DNA from: Haplosporangium gracile
Taxonomy: Eukaryota; Mortierellomycota; Mortierellomycetes; Mortierellales; Mortierellaceae
Length of the DNA stretch: 64,000 nucleotides
Assembly (NCBI GenBank): GCA_015499985.1
Contig: JAAAUF010000081.1
Span: 1-64,000 of the forward strand
Direction: 5' to 3'
Within the stretch, counting starts at the first letter, position 1, and each line of letters opens with the position of its first letter. Under the pieces are notes generated by a model. The model was given only the letters and a program-made list of their open reading frames with translations. It did no database searches and was not told the DNA's origin. Positions 45,481 through 56,100 of this stretch are shown piece by piece. The translations under genes and the position numbers were made by a program.

Positions 45481-47972
45481 CTAAGCTTCCTCTTGCGGAA
45501 ACTCAACACCCCTCACCCACTCCTCGAAAACATCCCTTACCCTCACCGGCAACACATCCTGATCCAAACACCGACAATCCTGATGTCCCGTTTCATGGCC
45601 CTTGTACCTCACACCCGCCATCCCCAGGACAGTCTTCATTCTCGACCAGGTTTCGCTCATCCATCTCATCTCTGCTGCTTCGATCCCGTGCTCTACTGCC
45701 TTGAAGCCGATTTCCTCTAGCCTTTTCAGTGTTGCTAACTGCTCTAGCCTAGTTATCGTTGTTGACTTCTGGGCGTTGAGTGGGTGTAACGGAGGACGTA
45801 AGAGGGCCAGGGAGAGGCTCTTAGGGACAGGATGGTCACAGAGCGGAATCCGGTCCTTGAGAAGCTGACACGATCCTAAACAGAACCGGGTATGAAACCT
45901 CTTGTACGCCAGTGCTTGAAAACTCAGATCCAACAGTCGTAACTCCTGCAGACGGCTCAGTTGGTCCAACACTCGGTGTCGCACGGTATCACATCTCTCC
46001 TGCTCCGTCAGTGCTTCATGGTACTCCTTTCTTTCCTCAGTCACGTTGACGTTGCCGATGTTGCATTGTTCGAAAAGAAGCTGTTCCTGCCGAGGAGTCA
46101 ACCGAGACACGCCATGGATCTCAATCTGCAATTCTTCCATCCCCAAACAGGCCCATGCCTTCCCTTCCTCTCCAAAATCCTTCGCCTCCAGCGCCAATCC
46201 CAGCCCCCTAACACTCTTCAACCGCCCACACCTCCTCAACAACGCACCCATCTCCTCAAAAAAAATCTCTCTTAAATAAAACCGCACCCCTCCAGCGTCC
46301 TCCAACAAGCCTTCCCAATCACCTCCACAGCCTTCCTCGAAATCGATCCCATTTCCAAACGAATCAAACACGGCTTCCTACAAAGCAGTTGCGGGATTGT
46401 GATGGCACGGTTCTGACTATGTCGAATTGTCAGCTCCTGGATCTTCCATTCTATTCCTGCTCTGTAATGATCTACCCACCATCGCCATCACTGGCGCCTT
46501 CGAACACACAATTGACCGCTCGCTGAATCAAGTTCTCTTCTACTCCTTCCAAATTATCTTCAGAAAGCTCAAAATATGCAATTGCACAAAATTAACCGCC
46601 ACCTGATCATCCACGCCCCCCAACTCCTCAACCTCCAACGTCTCCAGCTCCAGACACGACTGCAGCACATGTATCAGAACCTGGACGTTCCTCAACATCA
46701 TCTTGGACCCCATACTCTTCAGCAAGGTCATGTGGAGTTTGTACCGGAACGCTCGCCACTGATTCGTCAACCCTGTGAGGTGCTTGATGTTGGAGATGAT
46801 GACCTTTTCGACTTTCTCGGTAGAACCGAGTTGCGGCTGATGAGACTCTGGGTGGTTGGCACTGCAGAGTTCCTGCAGGTTTGGGAAGGCGACTAGATGG
46901 CCGCGTAGGCAGGGGATCGAGATGGATGTATGGAGTTTCAATTTCTCGATTGTCGTGTTGATATTGGTGTTGTCCTGGTCACTACTGCTGCCATTTTGTC
47001 GTCAAGGGAGACAGGAGGACTGAGAAGTGCGTAAAGAGCAGAGCCCGAAACCCCCGAATAATGTAACGACCTCGCATTCTCTGAAAACGTCTTTCCTCCA
47101 CATCCACCTCCACGCCCCTCTCTTTCTCCAGTCCCCCAGCCGCGTCCCCTCGGCCGCCCAATAAATTGAATCAAAACCTCCTTTGTCTGGCTTCCCATCT
47201 GCACCTCTTCCAACCTCTTCATGCCTTCCAGGACCCCAACCAACCACTCCATACTATCCTTCCTCAAATACGGATAATCTCTCATCCTGCCCGGCGGGGC
47301 GAGATGACAACGGTGCCCACGGTTTCATGAACCGTAATGACTGGAGGGTTTTGACGTTATCTAGAATGAGGCGCCAGCATTTCTGGGTGAAATCCAGCGC
47401 ATGCGGGAGGGAGAGAAAGTAGGTCACCTCGGGCAGTTGAAAGAATATGGATTCCGGGACGAAGGTGTTGTCAACAACCCGCGAGAGGCGTAACACCGTC
47501 GAGTCTTCGTCGTCGTCATCACCATTGCCTGCTTTTTCCCTTCCTGGCTGTCATATGCGAATCCTACTTGATCCGAGAATGTCGCTTCGGCGACGTAAAC
47601 TGCGCGCAGATCCATGGCTGCGTCAACGTCAACCGCGCCTCAAAAGCAGTCATCAACAGACTATCGTAATTTATCACCATCCTCCTCACATGCGCCTTAT
47701 TCTTCTCCAACAGATCCTGGGACCTGCGTGCTCCTGGATTAAAGACCCCTTGTTGGGGGACATTGTTGGTGAGACGGGAAGTATCAAGGATTGGAGTAGG
47801 TTGCATCAGGGCCATCGGTGGTCGTTGATGGAAGACCAAAAGCAGGGGGTAAAGACGATGCGCCCGAGGCAGTTGACCTGAAGGCAGGAATGGTGGGATC
47901 TTGTGTCGAGATGGGGTGCTACACGAATAGGATTTCTGGGATTAGGTAGGGCGATGGTGGTGGTGATGGCAT
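45481..47972 (-). pseudogene. Decayed F-box/LRR gene (locus 8)
   Basis: Minus strand. The start at 47972 encodes PYLIPEILFV and hits TAG; the F-box continues in another frame (HHSCLQVNCLGRIVFTPCFW, then SSINDHRWP). LRR fragments follow in changing frames: FLSLPHALDFTQKCWRLILD (about 47430), VEWLVGVLEGMKRLEEVQM-type sequence (about 47250), and a 133-codon LRR piece (46941-46540). The last 296 codons (46371-45481) are open and carry AWACLGMEELQIEIHGVSRL and the C-terminal module IGFKAVEHGIEAAEMRWM. The well-kept 3' third and broken 5' part suggest fairly recent decay. The 296-codon piece alone has no F-box and probably no promoter. Confidence 0.8.
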
Positions 47973-48550
47973 GCTGGTGGTGCTGTTAGAGGCTGACTGG
48001 ATGAAAGAATGGAAAGGGAAGGTTATTGAGTGGTGAATACGTGGAATGAAAAGAGGAGAGATGTGTGATGGAGATGAATGAAGGAAAAAGGAGCTCGGAC
48101 ATTCACCTGTGGCAAAAATGGAACAAGCCAAACGAGAAGAGAAAGGGGTGTATTTAAAACGGTCCGACCGGTCGCCGGCCTTAGCCAGTCAGGCACCGCT
48201 CATCGAACCCAATTCCAGGAGCCTGGACCCTTCCGTCGTTGGATAAGTATCAGTTAGGTACTAATGATCAACTAGGTTAGTGGCGCATCCATCAACGCAG
48301 TTAATTGGTTTCATGCTCTTCCTTTTCTTATTTTGCTCCAAAAAAAATGGACATCGACCGTCTCTTTTATTCATTTTTACCTTTCTTCCCTTCTTCATCA
48401 TCACAATGGCAGACTCCTCTCTTCACACATTCCTCATCACTCTGCCCTGACTGACATCCACTCCTCCTCTCCACTTTTTATCATCTTCCCTTTCTTCCTT
48501 TTCTTTCATCCATCTTTTACACCTTAATCCCTACAAAAAACATTAATCTA
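47973..48550. other. Divergent region upstream of the membrane-protein gene
   Basis: Upstream of F-box pseudogene 8 (minus) and of the gene at 48551 (plus). The 200 bp before 48551 are strongly pyrimidine-rich. TATTTAAA near 48150 is TATA-like. No gene recognised. Confidence 0.5.
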
Positions 48551-50401
48551 ATGCACACCAAATCCCCACTCACACTCCTTCTGCTCCTCCTAATCATCTC
48601 CACATTCGCAACTCCCGCACCACCACCTTCTCAACCAACAACAACAACAACAACAATAACCACAGCGCACCCACACCCTACACCAACACCGCAACCACCA
48701 CCACCACCCCTCCTCCCAAAAAGGTGCCGCCCCTGTCCAAAAAACAACACCCTCGGCCTCACCTGCTATAAAAACATTTTCTGCATCCCCCTCTCCCTCC
48801 TCTGCACTCCTTTGACCAACACTGCTTCTCCACCCTCCTCCTCCTCCTCTTGCCCAGACCTCTCCTCCTTCCAAATTCCCGGCGCAGGCGCTGGTGCCAC
48901 CCCAACCTCTTCTCCGGAACCAGGATCCGTCACTTGCAACGCAGACACGTTTCTCTGTCAAGATCCAACATTCCTCCCCCTCCCAGTCCCTGGAGTCGGA
49001 AGCATCCGTCGTGACAGCACTTCTTCAACTAGTTGTCTCAGGGGCGCCTTCTTCTCCCTCTACCCCTCCCTTCTTTCTTCTTTTTCTTCTTCCACGGGGA
49101 GTGAAGGAGCAGGAGAAGGAGAGGGAGGAGGAGGGAATGGGGGAGGGGGAAGTAGCGTGCAGCAGAAATACATTCAATCCTGCATTGTCTCGACGCCGTT
49201 TCCCTCCAACAGTAACAACAACAACAATAACGTAGGAGGACAGGCACCGTGTCAGGAGTGGGAATACCGCGTTGGAGACTCTTGTCTCCTCCGTCTCTGT
49301 GGCGGCCCACCTTCTTCGCAAGAACTCTCTTGCGTCCTCCCTTACACCTGTCGCAAACCCTCCCCCTCCCCCTCTTCGCCAGACACCTCCTCCTCCTACG
49401 GTGTCTGCTCAAACTCCTCTCACCCAAACCCAGACGACTTCGACCCCACTACCTCTCCCACGCATTTCCCACCCTCACAACCCTCCGCCCGGTCCAAAAA
49501 AGAACTCCTCCTCTTCAACCTCTTAATCGCACTCTGCTCCCTTGTTGGGATAACAGCCCTTCTCATCATCATACATCATCTCCGGAAACGACACCTCCAA
49601 CGCCAGGGTCGATACCTCGCTTGGACAAGGCAAGATAAGATCCATTTTTTACAGGCCTTGATCTGTAGAAGGGAGATGGGTCAGTTATGGGAGGAGAGGG
49701 AGAAGAGGTTGAGGGTTTTGCAGGAGAGAGAGTTAAAATGGAAGCCTACTGGTACCGCTGGTGGCCAGCGACGTGATGGTAGTGGTAGTGCTGCAGGAAA
49801 TGGTAGTGGAGGTGATAGTCAAGAGTCAGTGGCGATGTATGACTTACATCCTGAAACTACAACAACAACGACAGCAACTCAGCCAAGGAGCATGAGAGCC
49901 CCTCTTCAACAGCAACAGCCATCCTCACTCACAGCGCCAACAACAACTGCCCCCACCCTTACAGCAACAATACAGCCAACGATGTCCCCACCTTTACACC
50001 TCCTCCCTAATACCACTCTAGCCGCCGACTCCTCATCCTCCAACGACGACAACCTCCGTCCAATATCCCACACAGACTCAGAATCAACAGACACCTCATC
50101 CCAAGCAATGATGACACACCAATCTCGCCGCCACAGATCCGTCCTCGACATCTTTGCCCGCCGCTGGCAACAGCAACAGCTCCAACTCCAGCAGGAGCAA
50201 CAACTACAACAGTTACAAGGTGGACAAGACCGTGTTAGAGAGCAACCAGAACCCCCACCATTGTACCATCAAGGGCCCGACCTCCCCGCCTACCGTATCC
50301 ATTCTCTCGAACCAGAATCATCATCAGGACATGTCCCTGCTTCGGGGACTAGGAACATTAACACAAACAGGATCAGAACGCAACCTCAAGAAGATGATTG
50401 A
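48551..50401 (+). CDS. Predicted single-pass (type I) membrane protein, function unknown
   Basis: 616 aa, single exon. Residues about 1-22 (KSPLTLLLLLLIISTFATPA) look like a signal peptide. Next come a Pro/Thr-rich stretch likely to be O-glycosylated, a cysteine-containing ectodomain (about 58-285; CRPCPKNNTLGLTCYKNIFC and a later SCLLRLCGGPPSSQELSC), and a Ser/Pro-rich stalk. One membrane helix lies at about 319-341 (LLLFNLLIALCSLVGITALL), followed by basic HHLRKRHLQRQ. The cytosolic part of about 275 residues is Gln/Ser/Thr-rich, with RQDKIHFLQALICRREMGQL just inside the membrane. The layout suits a cell-surface sensor or wall-associated protein. I recognise no family; function is not assigned. 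Confidence 0.75.
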   Translation: MHTKSPLTLLLLLLIISTFATPAPPPSQPTTTTTTITTAHPHPTPTPQPPPPPLLPKRCRPCPKNNTLGLTCYKNIFCIPLSLLCTPLTNTASPPSSSSSCPDLSSFQIPGAGAGATPTSSPEPGSVTCNADTFLCQDPTFLPLPVPGVGSIRRDSTSSTSCLRGAFFSLYPSLLSSFSSSTGSEGAGEGEGGGGNGGGGSSVQQKYIQSCIVSTPFPSNSNNNNNNVGGQAPCQEWEYRVGDSCLLRLCGGPPSSQELSCVLPYTCRKPSPSPSSPDTSSSYGVCSNSSHPNPDDFDPTTSPTHFPPSQPSARSKKELLLFNLLIALCSLVGITALLIIIHHLRKRHLQRQGRYLAWTRQDKIHFLQALICRREMGQLWEEREKRLRVLQERELKWKPTGTAGGQRRDGSGSAAGNGSGGDSQESVAMYDLHPETTTTTTATQPRSMRAPLQQQQPSSLTAPTTTAPTLTATIQPTMSPPLHLLPNTTLAADSSSSNDDNLRPISHTDSESTDTSSQAMMTHQSRRHRSVLDIFARRWQQQQLQLQQEQQLQQLQGGQDRVREQPEPPPLYHQGPDLPAYRIHSLEPESSSGHVPASGTRNINTNRIRTQPQEDD

Positions 50402-51437
50402 GAACCTCCCTCCATCCTCAAAAATAAACAATTGCTCGCCTCCTTCCTTTTCCCCTCCTTCCCCCTTCTTCCCCCTCCTTCCCCTTTCTTCCCAACGGCC
50501 CATTTTTGAGCGCTCTCAGACCGTCCCAACCAAGTTTTAGTGCCAACTCTCGATTGTCAATGCCCTCAACCGGCAGTAAATAAAAGGAGGCGAGTCTAAA
50601 GAATGCTGAAGCAACACTTGTCAATACCAGCACTGTCTCTCTGTACTGCGGAGACAAAAACTTCAGGCACACTATAAATACTACGGTAGAGGCGTGACAA
50701 TCTCCTCCCCTGTGCTTCCCCATGATCCCTCCCCATGTCGTCTCCTCATATCCCATATTCTCTCTCCATATGCATTGCCCAGTTCTCCTCTCCCACGCCC
50801 ATATTTCCTCTTCTCCCTGCGCAAAATCTGTACGGTACTCTCCCCTGGTCGGACCAAAAATAGAGTTCCGATATAAGTTAGCCTTGAACTATCTTCCAGC
50901 CACAATCAGCCACACTCTAGCGCCTCAAGATTGTCACACTCATGTCCCACGTCTTTAACCCCGACTGTGATCAAGGAGATAATCAGCCTACCACAAATTG
51001 GGCTCATTTCCCTCGCCTAACAGAAAAGAGGGATTTGGCCTTCACACCTTCTACCTTTTTCTATTTTGTCACGCTTCTACAACAGCTGGTTACACCTCTT
51101 GGCATTTGCCTTCGCTCTTGTTCTTGCCCTGATTCTTGACCTTGTTCTTGACTCTTGTTCTTGACCTTGTTCTTGACTCTTGATCTAGTCCTGATCTTGT
51201 CCCATCTTGCTTATGTTTGCTTTCTACCAATTCACATAATTAGCCTTAATTTTCTTCTAGTTCCCTTCCTCCTCAGCTTGCAATAAAAAAAAAAAACCGC
51301 CAGCCTTGCAATTTTCAACACTTCAGTCCTTACTCGTCTTTCCTATTCCTCCAGCCTTCACAGTTCCTGTCCAGAACCTGGCACAGCCTCTGGAAAGAAC
51401 CCTCTTCAACTTCAATCTACAATAGACGAGGGTCAAG
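50402..51437. other. Gene-free stretch with tandem repeat
   Basis: Pyrimidine-rich throughout; contains the 25-bp repeat listed separately. Open frames at 50694-50958 are low-complexity shadows of the CT-rich sequence. No gene recognised. Confidence 0.5.
51116..51186 (+). repeat. Tandem repeat of cttgttcttgac type
   Basis: A unit of about 12-13 bp (cttgttcttgac / actcttgttcttg), forming a higher-order period of 25 bp, repeated for about 70 bp with some decay at both ends. Confidence 0.75.
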
Positions 51438-51683
51438 GATCAAGCATACATTCGGATAGCTCAAAGCCGCTTTCGTTGCCTCAACAAATTCCAATTGGAC
51501 CACACTGGGGAGAACGACATGCGATGCCTAAATCAACAGATTATGGCTTGCGTTGTCATCCAAAATATTCTTATGGCTGAGGATATTCCTCATGACATGC
51601 CAGTCCAAGACATCTTGAGCGATGACTTGTTGATGCCGCCAGTGGAAAGAGAAACAGGAGCAGAGAGGGGTGAGAATGAATAG
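51438..51683 (+). pseudogene. Possible DDE (PIF/Harbinger-type) transposase 3' remnant
   Basis: An open stretch of about 80 codons with no ATG at its head reads VKDQAYIRIAQSRFRCLNKF, then NDMRCLNQQIMACVVIQNIL and MAEDIPHDMP. The pattern (SRFRxL, then a spacer, then a helix with xxACVVxxNxL) resembles the C-terminal end of PIF/Harbinger-like DDE transposases, where the last acidic residue and an LHN-type motif lie. There is no upstream catalytic part and no terminal repeats were seen. A fragment at best; chance similarity is possible. Confidence 0.4.
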
Positions 51684-51963
51684 ACGAGCAGCAGTAGATA
51701 ACGATGGTGAAAGCGATGAGTAGATGGGATCTTGGCGCATATTCGGCACCGATGCTAAGGAGGCAAGAAATGAAAGGGCACAACGAATCCTGGGGTCGAG
51801 GAAAAGAGAGAGACTGAGAAGGGCAATACTTTGATAAAAAACCGTATTATTATTTAATAATATACAGTTTAGCTAATTTTGAACGCCTGAGGCTGCCAGG
51901 TTCATTCAAATTTACACTCCCTTTGACCACAAGCCCCAGTTGCCGGAGCTTGAACCATTTCCA

Positions 51964-52788
51964 TTAAGGTTCATTCCCAAGCAACCCTCCATTAGTGTCA
52001 TGGTGACCGTTGACATATGAAAGCTCACGGAGATACGACCAATTCAGTTCCATAAACTCCGCCTCGGCTTGGTCTGGCAAAATCCACCGCGGCCATTCGC
52101 CAGTCCGTACTCGTAGAACACGAAGGTTCCTGAGTCCACGCAGCAGGTGCAAAAGTCCCGGATTTTCCTCTGCCGCGCGACTATCGTCCTTCTCGTCTTG
52201 CCCCTTTTTAAACGGAGCTCCAAGCCTCAGCTCCTTAGTCCAATACACGTCTGAAGTGCTGGCCACCTTCATACTACCAATTACAAGTTCTTGCAGTTTC
52301 GACAAATGTCCGACTTGAGTCCAGAAGTGCCTTCTCGATTCCGTGTAGTTCTTGTAGCCTTACGAAAGTGATCTCACTCTTTGTCGTCCAAAAATTACAC
52401 AATCAAACAGCCACAGGGCCTTTAAACTCGTACAGCTCCATCGTCCAGTCTTGAAATCGATGTCCTTATAGGCCCTGGCATAACCGGAATATCCCTTCTC
52501 GAGACGGAGAACCTTCAATACACTGCACTGCAAGAAAACATGGTGGAGAATTGCGCTCGAGATCGTCTTGAAAGTCGTCAGGATCAGGACCGTTAGGGTA
52601 TCAGCATGCCGGCAGAAATATCGTTCGTTGAGTATTGAGGTACACGTAACCGATGTCGATGAAAGCGTGTTACAGTTTTTGAGAACATTGTCTATCTCCG
52701 GGAAGGCGCCACAAATGTCGGCTCCTGGTGCAAAAGTGAAATGATGTAGTTTTGGACATCTCGATTGAATGGCAAGGCCAAGGTCCAC
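51964..52788 (-). pseudogene. LRR gene fragment of the F-box family (locus 9), one in-frame stop
   Basis: A single minus-strand frame from 52788 to 51964, broken once by TAA at 52362-52360; the sequence continues in the same frame afterwards. Seen: LRR-type sequence (SRCPKLHHFTFAPGADICG, VLKVLRLEKGYSG), TGRWSCTSLKALWLFDC in the place of the family's PWVC-GL motif, RHFWTQVGHLSKLQELVIGS, and LLRGLRNLRVLRVRTGEW before a weak C-terminal module. The N-terminus begins at a GTG in the open frame with a stop upstream, and no F-box is visible. A 5'-truncated, more distant member of the family. Confidence 0.6.
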
Positions 52789-53153
52789 CTGGGCGCTGTT
52801 TCCCCTATTTGTGCTTGTTCTCTAATCCTCCAACGTGCGTGCTTCAAGTCCATTTACAATTTTCAATCAAATAGGGGTTCATCATTCAATTAGACAGGGG
52901 GTTGGATGAAAGGTAAACAAGAACAATTACGCCATTTCTCTATGTTCCTCTTTTAATTACAAAGGAATATTTCTTGGGGCACGCGGGGCACGAAAGAAGG
53001 ATGGTGGATGGATGTGAAAGTGTGTATGGTACAAGGTAGAAGGGTGAGGTAGTGTAAATTAATGAGTGCGAAAAAGGTGATGTACCATAAACGCATGTAG
53101 TAAAGTAAAAAAGAACGAAAAACGAGAGCCTCTGAAAGAAAAGAAAGAAGGAG
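52789..53153. other. Spacer between LRR fragment and CSC1-like gene
   Basis: 3' flank of the minus-strand channel gene and 5' side of the LRR fragment. No F-box or other gene seen. Confidence 0.5.
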
Positions 53154-56100
53154 TTACACCTTGGGAGGTTTGGTGTCTTCGGAGAGATCGAGGTGAGAAG
53201 GCTGGGCCATCGACAGCTGACCCAACACACGCGACAGTCCAGTGGCTCCCGTCCCACGCTGCTCATCCATGGCTCCCGTGCCCGTCATATTAATCGCCAT
53301 ATGCGATGGGGATCCGTTCGCGCCAACAGCACCAGCTCCTGCTCCTGTATCCACAACCAGATCCGCCTCGTCATCATCATCATCATCATCATCGTCGTCG
53401 TCATCATCGTCATGATGATCCATACTGCCTCGGCGACGACTCCATCGACCACCAGTCTCGTATCCAAATCGCGGGTTCTCGTTCGCCTCCAACACATCGT
53501 CCTCAGGGTCTCCAAAGATCATGTTAAAGAACGCTCCCGCAACTCCTGGCTTACGAGTCGTTGTTGTCGTAGAAACACCAGCAGCAGTGCCAATAGTTCC
53601 GGTATTAGTTGGGGCGTTATTTAACGTTCCTCCAGCGCTCATACTGACAGGAACTGTAGCTCCAGTAACGACGCCTGTAAATGGTCCAGGGTTGTTGGAG
53701 GAAGCTGCAGGCGAATACGACCGTGGCAAGACTGGATGGTCTATACTGGGGCGTTGGTGGGGACTACCATGATGGATACTGTTGCCCTGTCCATGACTGA
53801 TCGTGTGGCGGTGATGCATCACAGGACCCGCAAACATGGTCGACCGAACTGTCAGTGGTGTCGATACTGTTCCGCTGGTATCCTGAACAAACGATACGCG
53901 AGGACTCTGGTGCGCCGATGACGGTTGCTGAGGAGAGTAAGATAGTATTGTGCTGCTTCGTTGAGGAGCTGCCGTTCCATGATAAGGGTTACGGACGCTC
54001 AAGAACGGAGAAGGTGTCGGCTTTGGGGAAGTGCCACTTGAAGATCCGGCGACTGGTGTATCACCGCCGTTCGGGTCGCTTCCAATAGCCATTGGTGCAG
54101 GTGGCATCGATGCACTCCTCTTGAACCGAGTGTTGTTAGGGCTAAGGCCTCCTTGGTTCTCGGCTCTCTGAGGCGACAGTGGTGGAGCCTGGGCCTGGGC
54201 GCGCGGGGTCGAAGGCGAAAACATCCGGAGAGTGCTCATCGACGCAGAGTGGGTGATGGGGGATGTGGGCAGAGGTGTGGTTGCTGTCATGGGCGAGGTC
54301 CCTTCGAATCCGCTGGTGCCAGCATAATCGCGCTGTCCTGGCTTGGTGTTGCTGCGAGCGTGGTGGCTCCTGAGGAAGGTTGGTGTGGTTGTAGAACGAT
54401 CCAAAGCAACTCCTGATTCATCCCCGTATCCTCTCTTTTCGTCGAACCGTTCCCAATTGGATCCAGGTCCGGCGGTCGAAGGAGGTCCGTTGCTAATCGG
54501 GTGGTCCGAGAGACAGCCTTCCCAGTTCGACGGCGAAGGCAGAGAAACTCCCATGCCTAAATCAAAATTGGACCCAACTGTATTTCTGCGTTGGATATAT
54601 CCTGGATGTTGTTGGTGTTGTTGTTGCTGATCCTTGTGATTCTGACGAGGGCTCTTCATGAGGTCCTCGTCCTTGTCACGCACACGGAGCTCCAACTTAT
54701 TGACTGTAGCTGAGCTGTTGAGCGCAAAATCGATCTCGACAGTGTCGTCCAGGTCCCAGTGTTCGTAGAGTGGGTTCTTGGGCAACCACAATTTGCGGTT
54801 CAGAGGCTTGAGCAGTGCTGGGTGGACATAGGTCTCAAATTCCGAGGTTCTGTCCTGGTAGGTGATCTTGGACGGTGTGTGCTCAAAGTGAGACGCCAAA
54901 GGCCGAGACGCCATCCCGGCATTGCGCAGACCAAACGACTCCACATAAAACCCATCCTCGTCCAAGAATCCTGCAGGGTTGTTGTTGCCTTGCTCGAAAT
55001 CCCTGGGACTCTCCAGCAAGTCGCCGCCAACAGTAAACAATCGAATCTCCCGTGTCGAGCTCTCGTTGGATGTAGGCGAAGACCCGGTCGGCTCCTTGGT
55101 GTTGATTTTGAGCTGCAACGAGTTCCTGGAGCCGCTTTTGAACGTCTTGGGACTGGGCGCTGGCTCGAGAATAACATCCGGGGTATGTGCTGCCTCCAGT
55201 CCAGGTGCATCCGTGACTGAAGAGATACTGTGTCCAGCTTCTACTGCATCCTCAGTCTTGTTGGAGACAAGGGTATCCGTAGCTGGAGACATGGTTCCTG
55301 CGGCACCTTCACCGCCTGATCCTATGCTGGGTTTCTGAGAATGTGTCGATTGTGCTGGGCTAAGGACTTTGTCGAACGAAGGGCGGGCGTACTCGACCGA
55401 ATCTGCCCTCTCAAATGAGTCGTCAATCCCGCAGTGGTATCCATTGAACACCTTGTCTGGTCTGAACCCTCTCACTGAGTGCCTATTTCGTCGTCGTCGC
55501 AAGGTGGTGGCGTCCTGGATGGCGCTTGAATGAGCCGAGATCTCGTCAACATGCATGGGGATCTCGTTCATGGCGCAAGACGAATCGTTGTCAAAGTTCC
55601 GCAGTCCCGTATCCAGTGGCAAGAATTTGGTGCGCGACTTGAACAGATCTCCACAGATGATCTTGAAGTAGGCCGTGATTCCGACCAGAAAGACGATAAA
55701 GAAGCCTCCGACAATGGCCTTCTTCAGCCAGAGAGTACCAATCATTGTGATCTGAAAGATGATCAAGCCATCCGTTGTATACTGAAAGACGTGTCGGAAG
55801 AACCTGCCGCTGTTTTCGTACTTTCTGATGTAACAGTAGGCGAACTGGTATTTGAAGACGAGAAGGGCAAAGCCGAAATAGGGGATGGCGGCAAAAAGGA
55901 TCAGGGGGCTAATGACGGAGTAGATGAAGGTGACGACCAATGCGAGGATACTTTGTGGGTAGTAGTAGTAGTACTGGAAGCACCAAGGAATGGTTGCACG
56001 TTGAAGTGCGCGAGGTGTGGGCGCAAGTTTCCTAGAGGTGACGAACGAGTGAATGATCAGCTGAGCCCAGACCTGGACCAATTCCAGTGCATGAGTGCAG

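Noticed and set aside
50694..50958. Small overlapping open frames after the membrane protein
   Set aside because: They follow from CT-rich sequence with few stop codons and have no conserved pattern.
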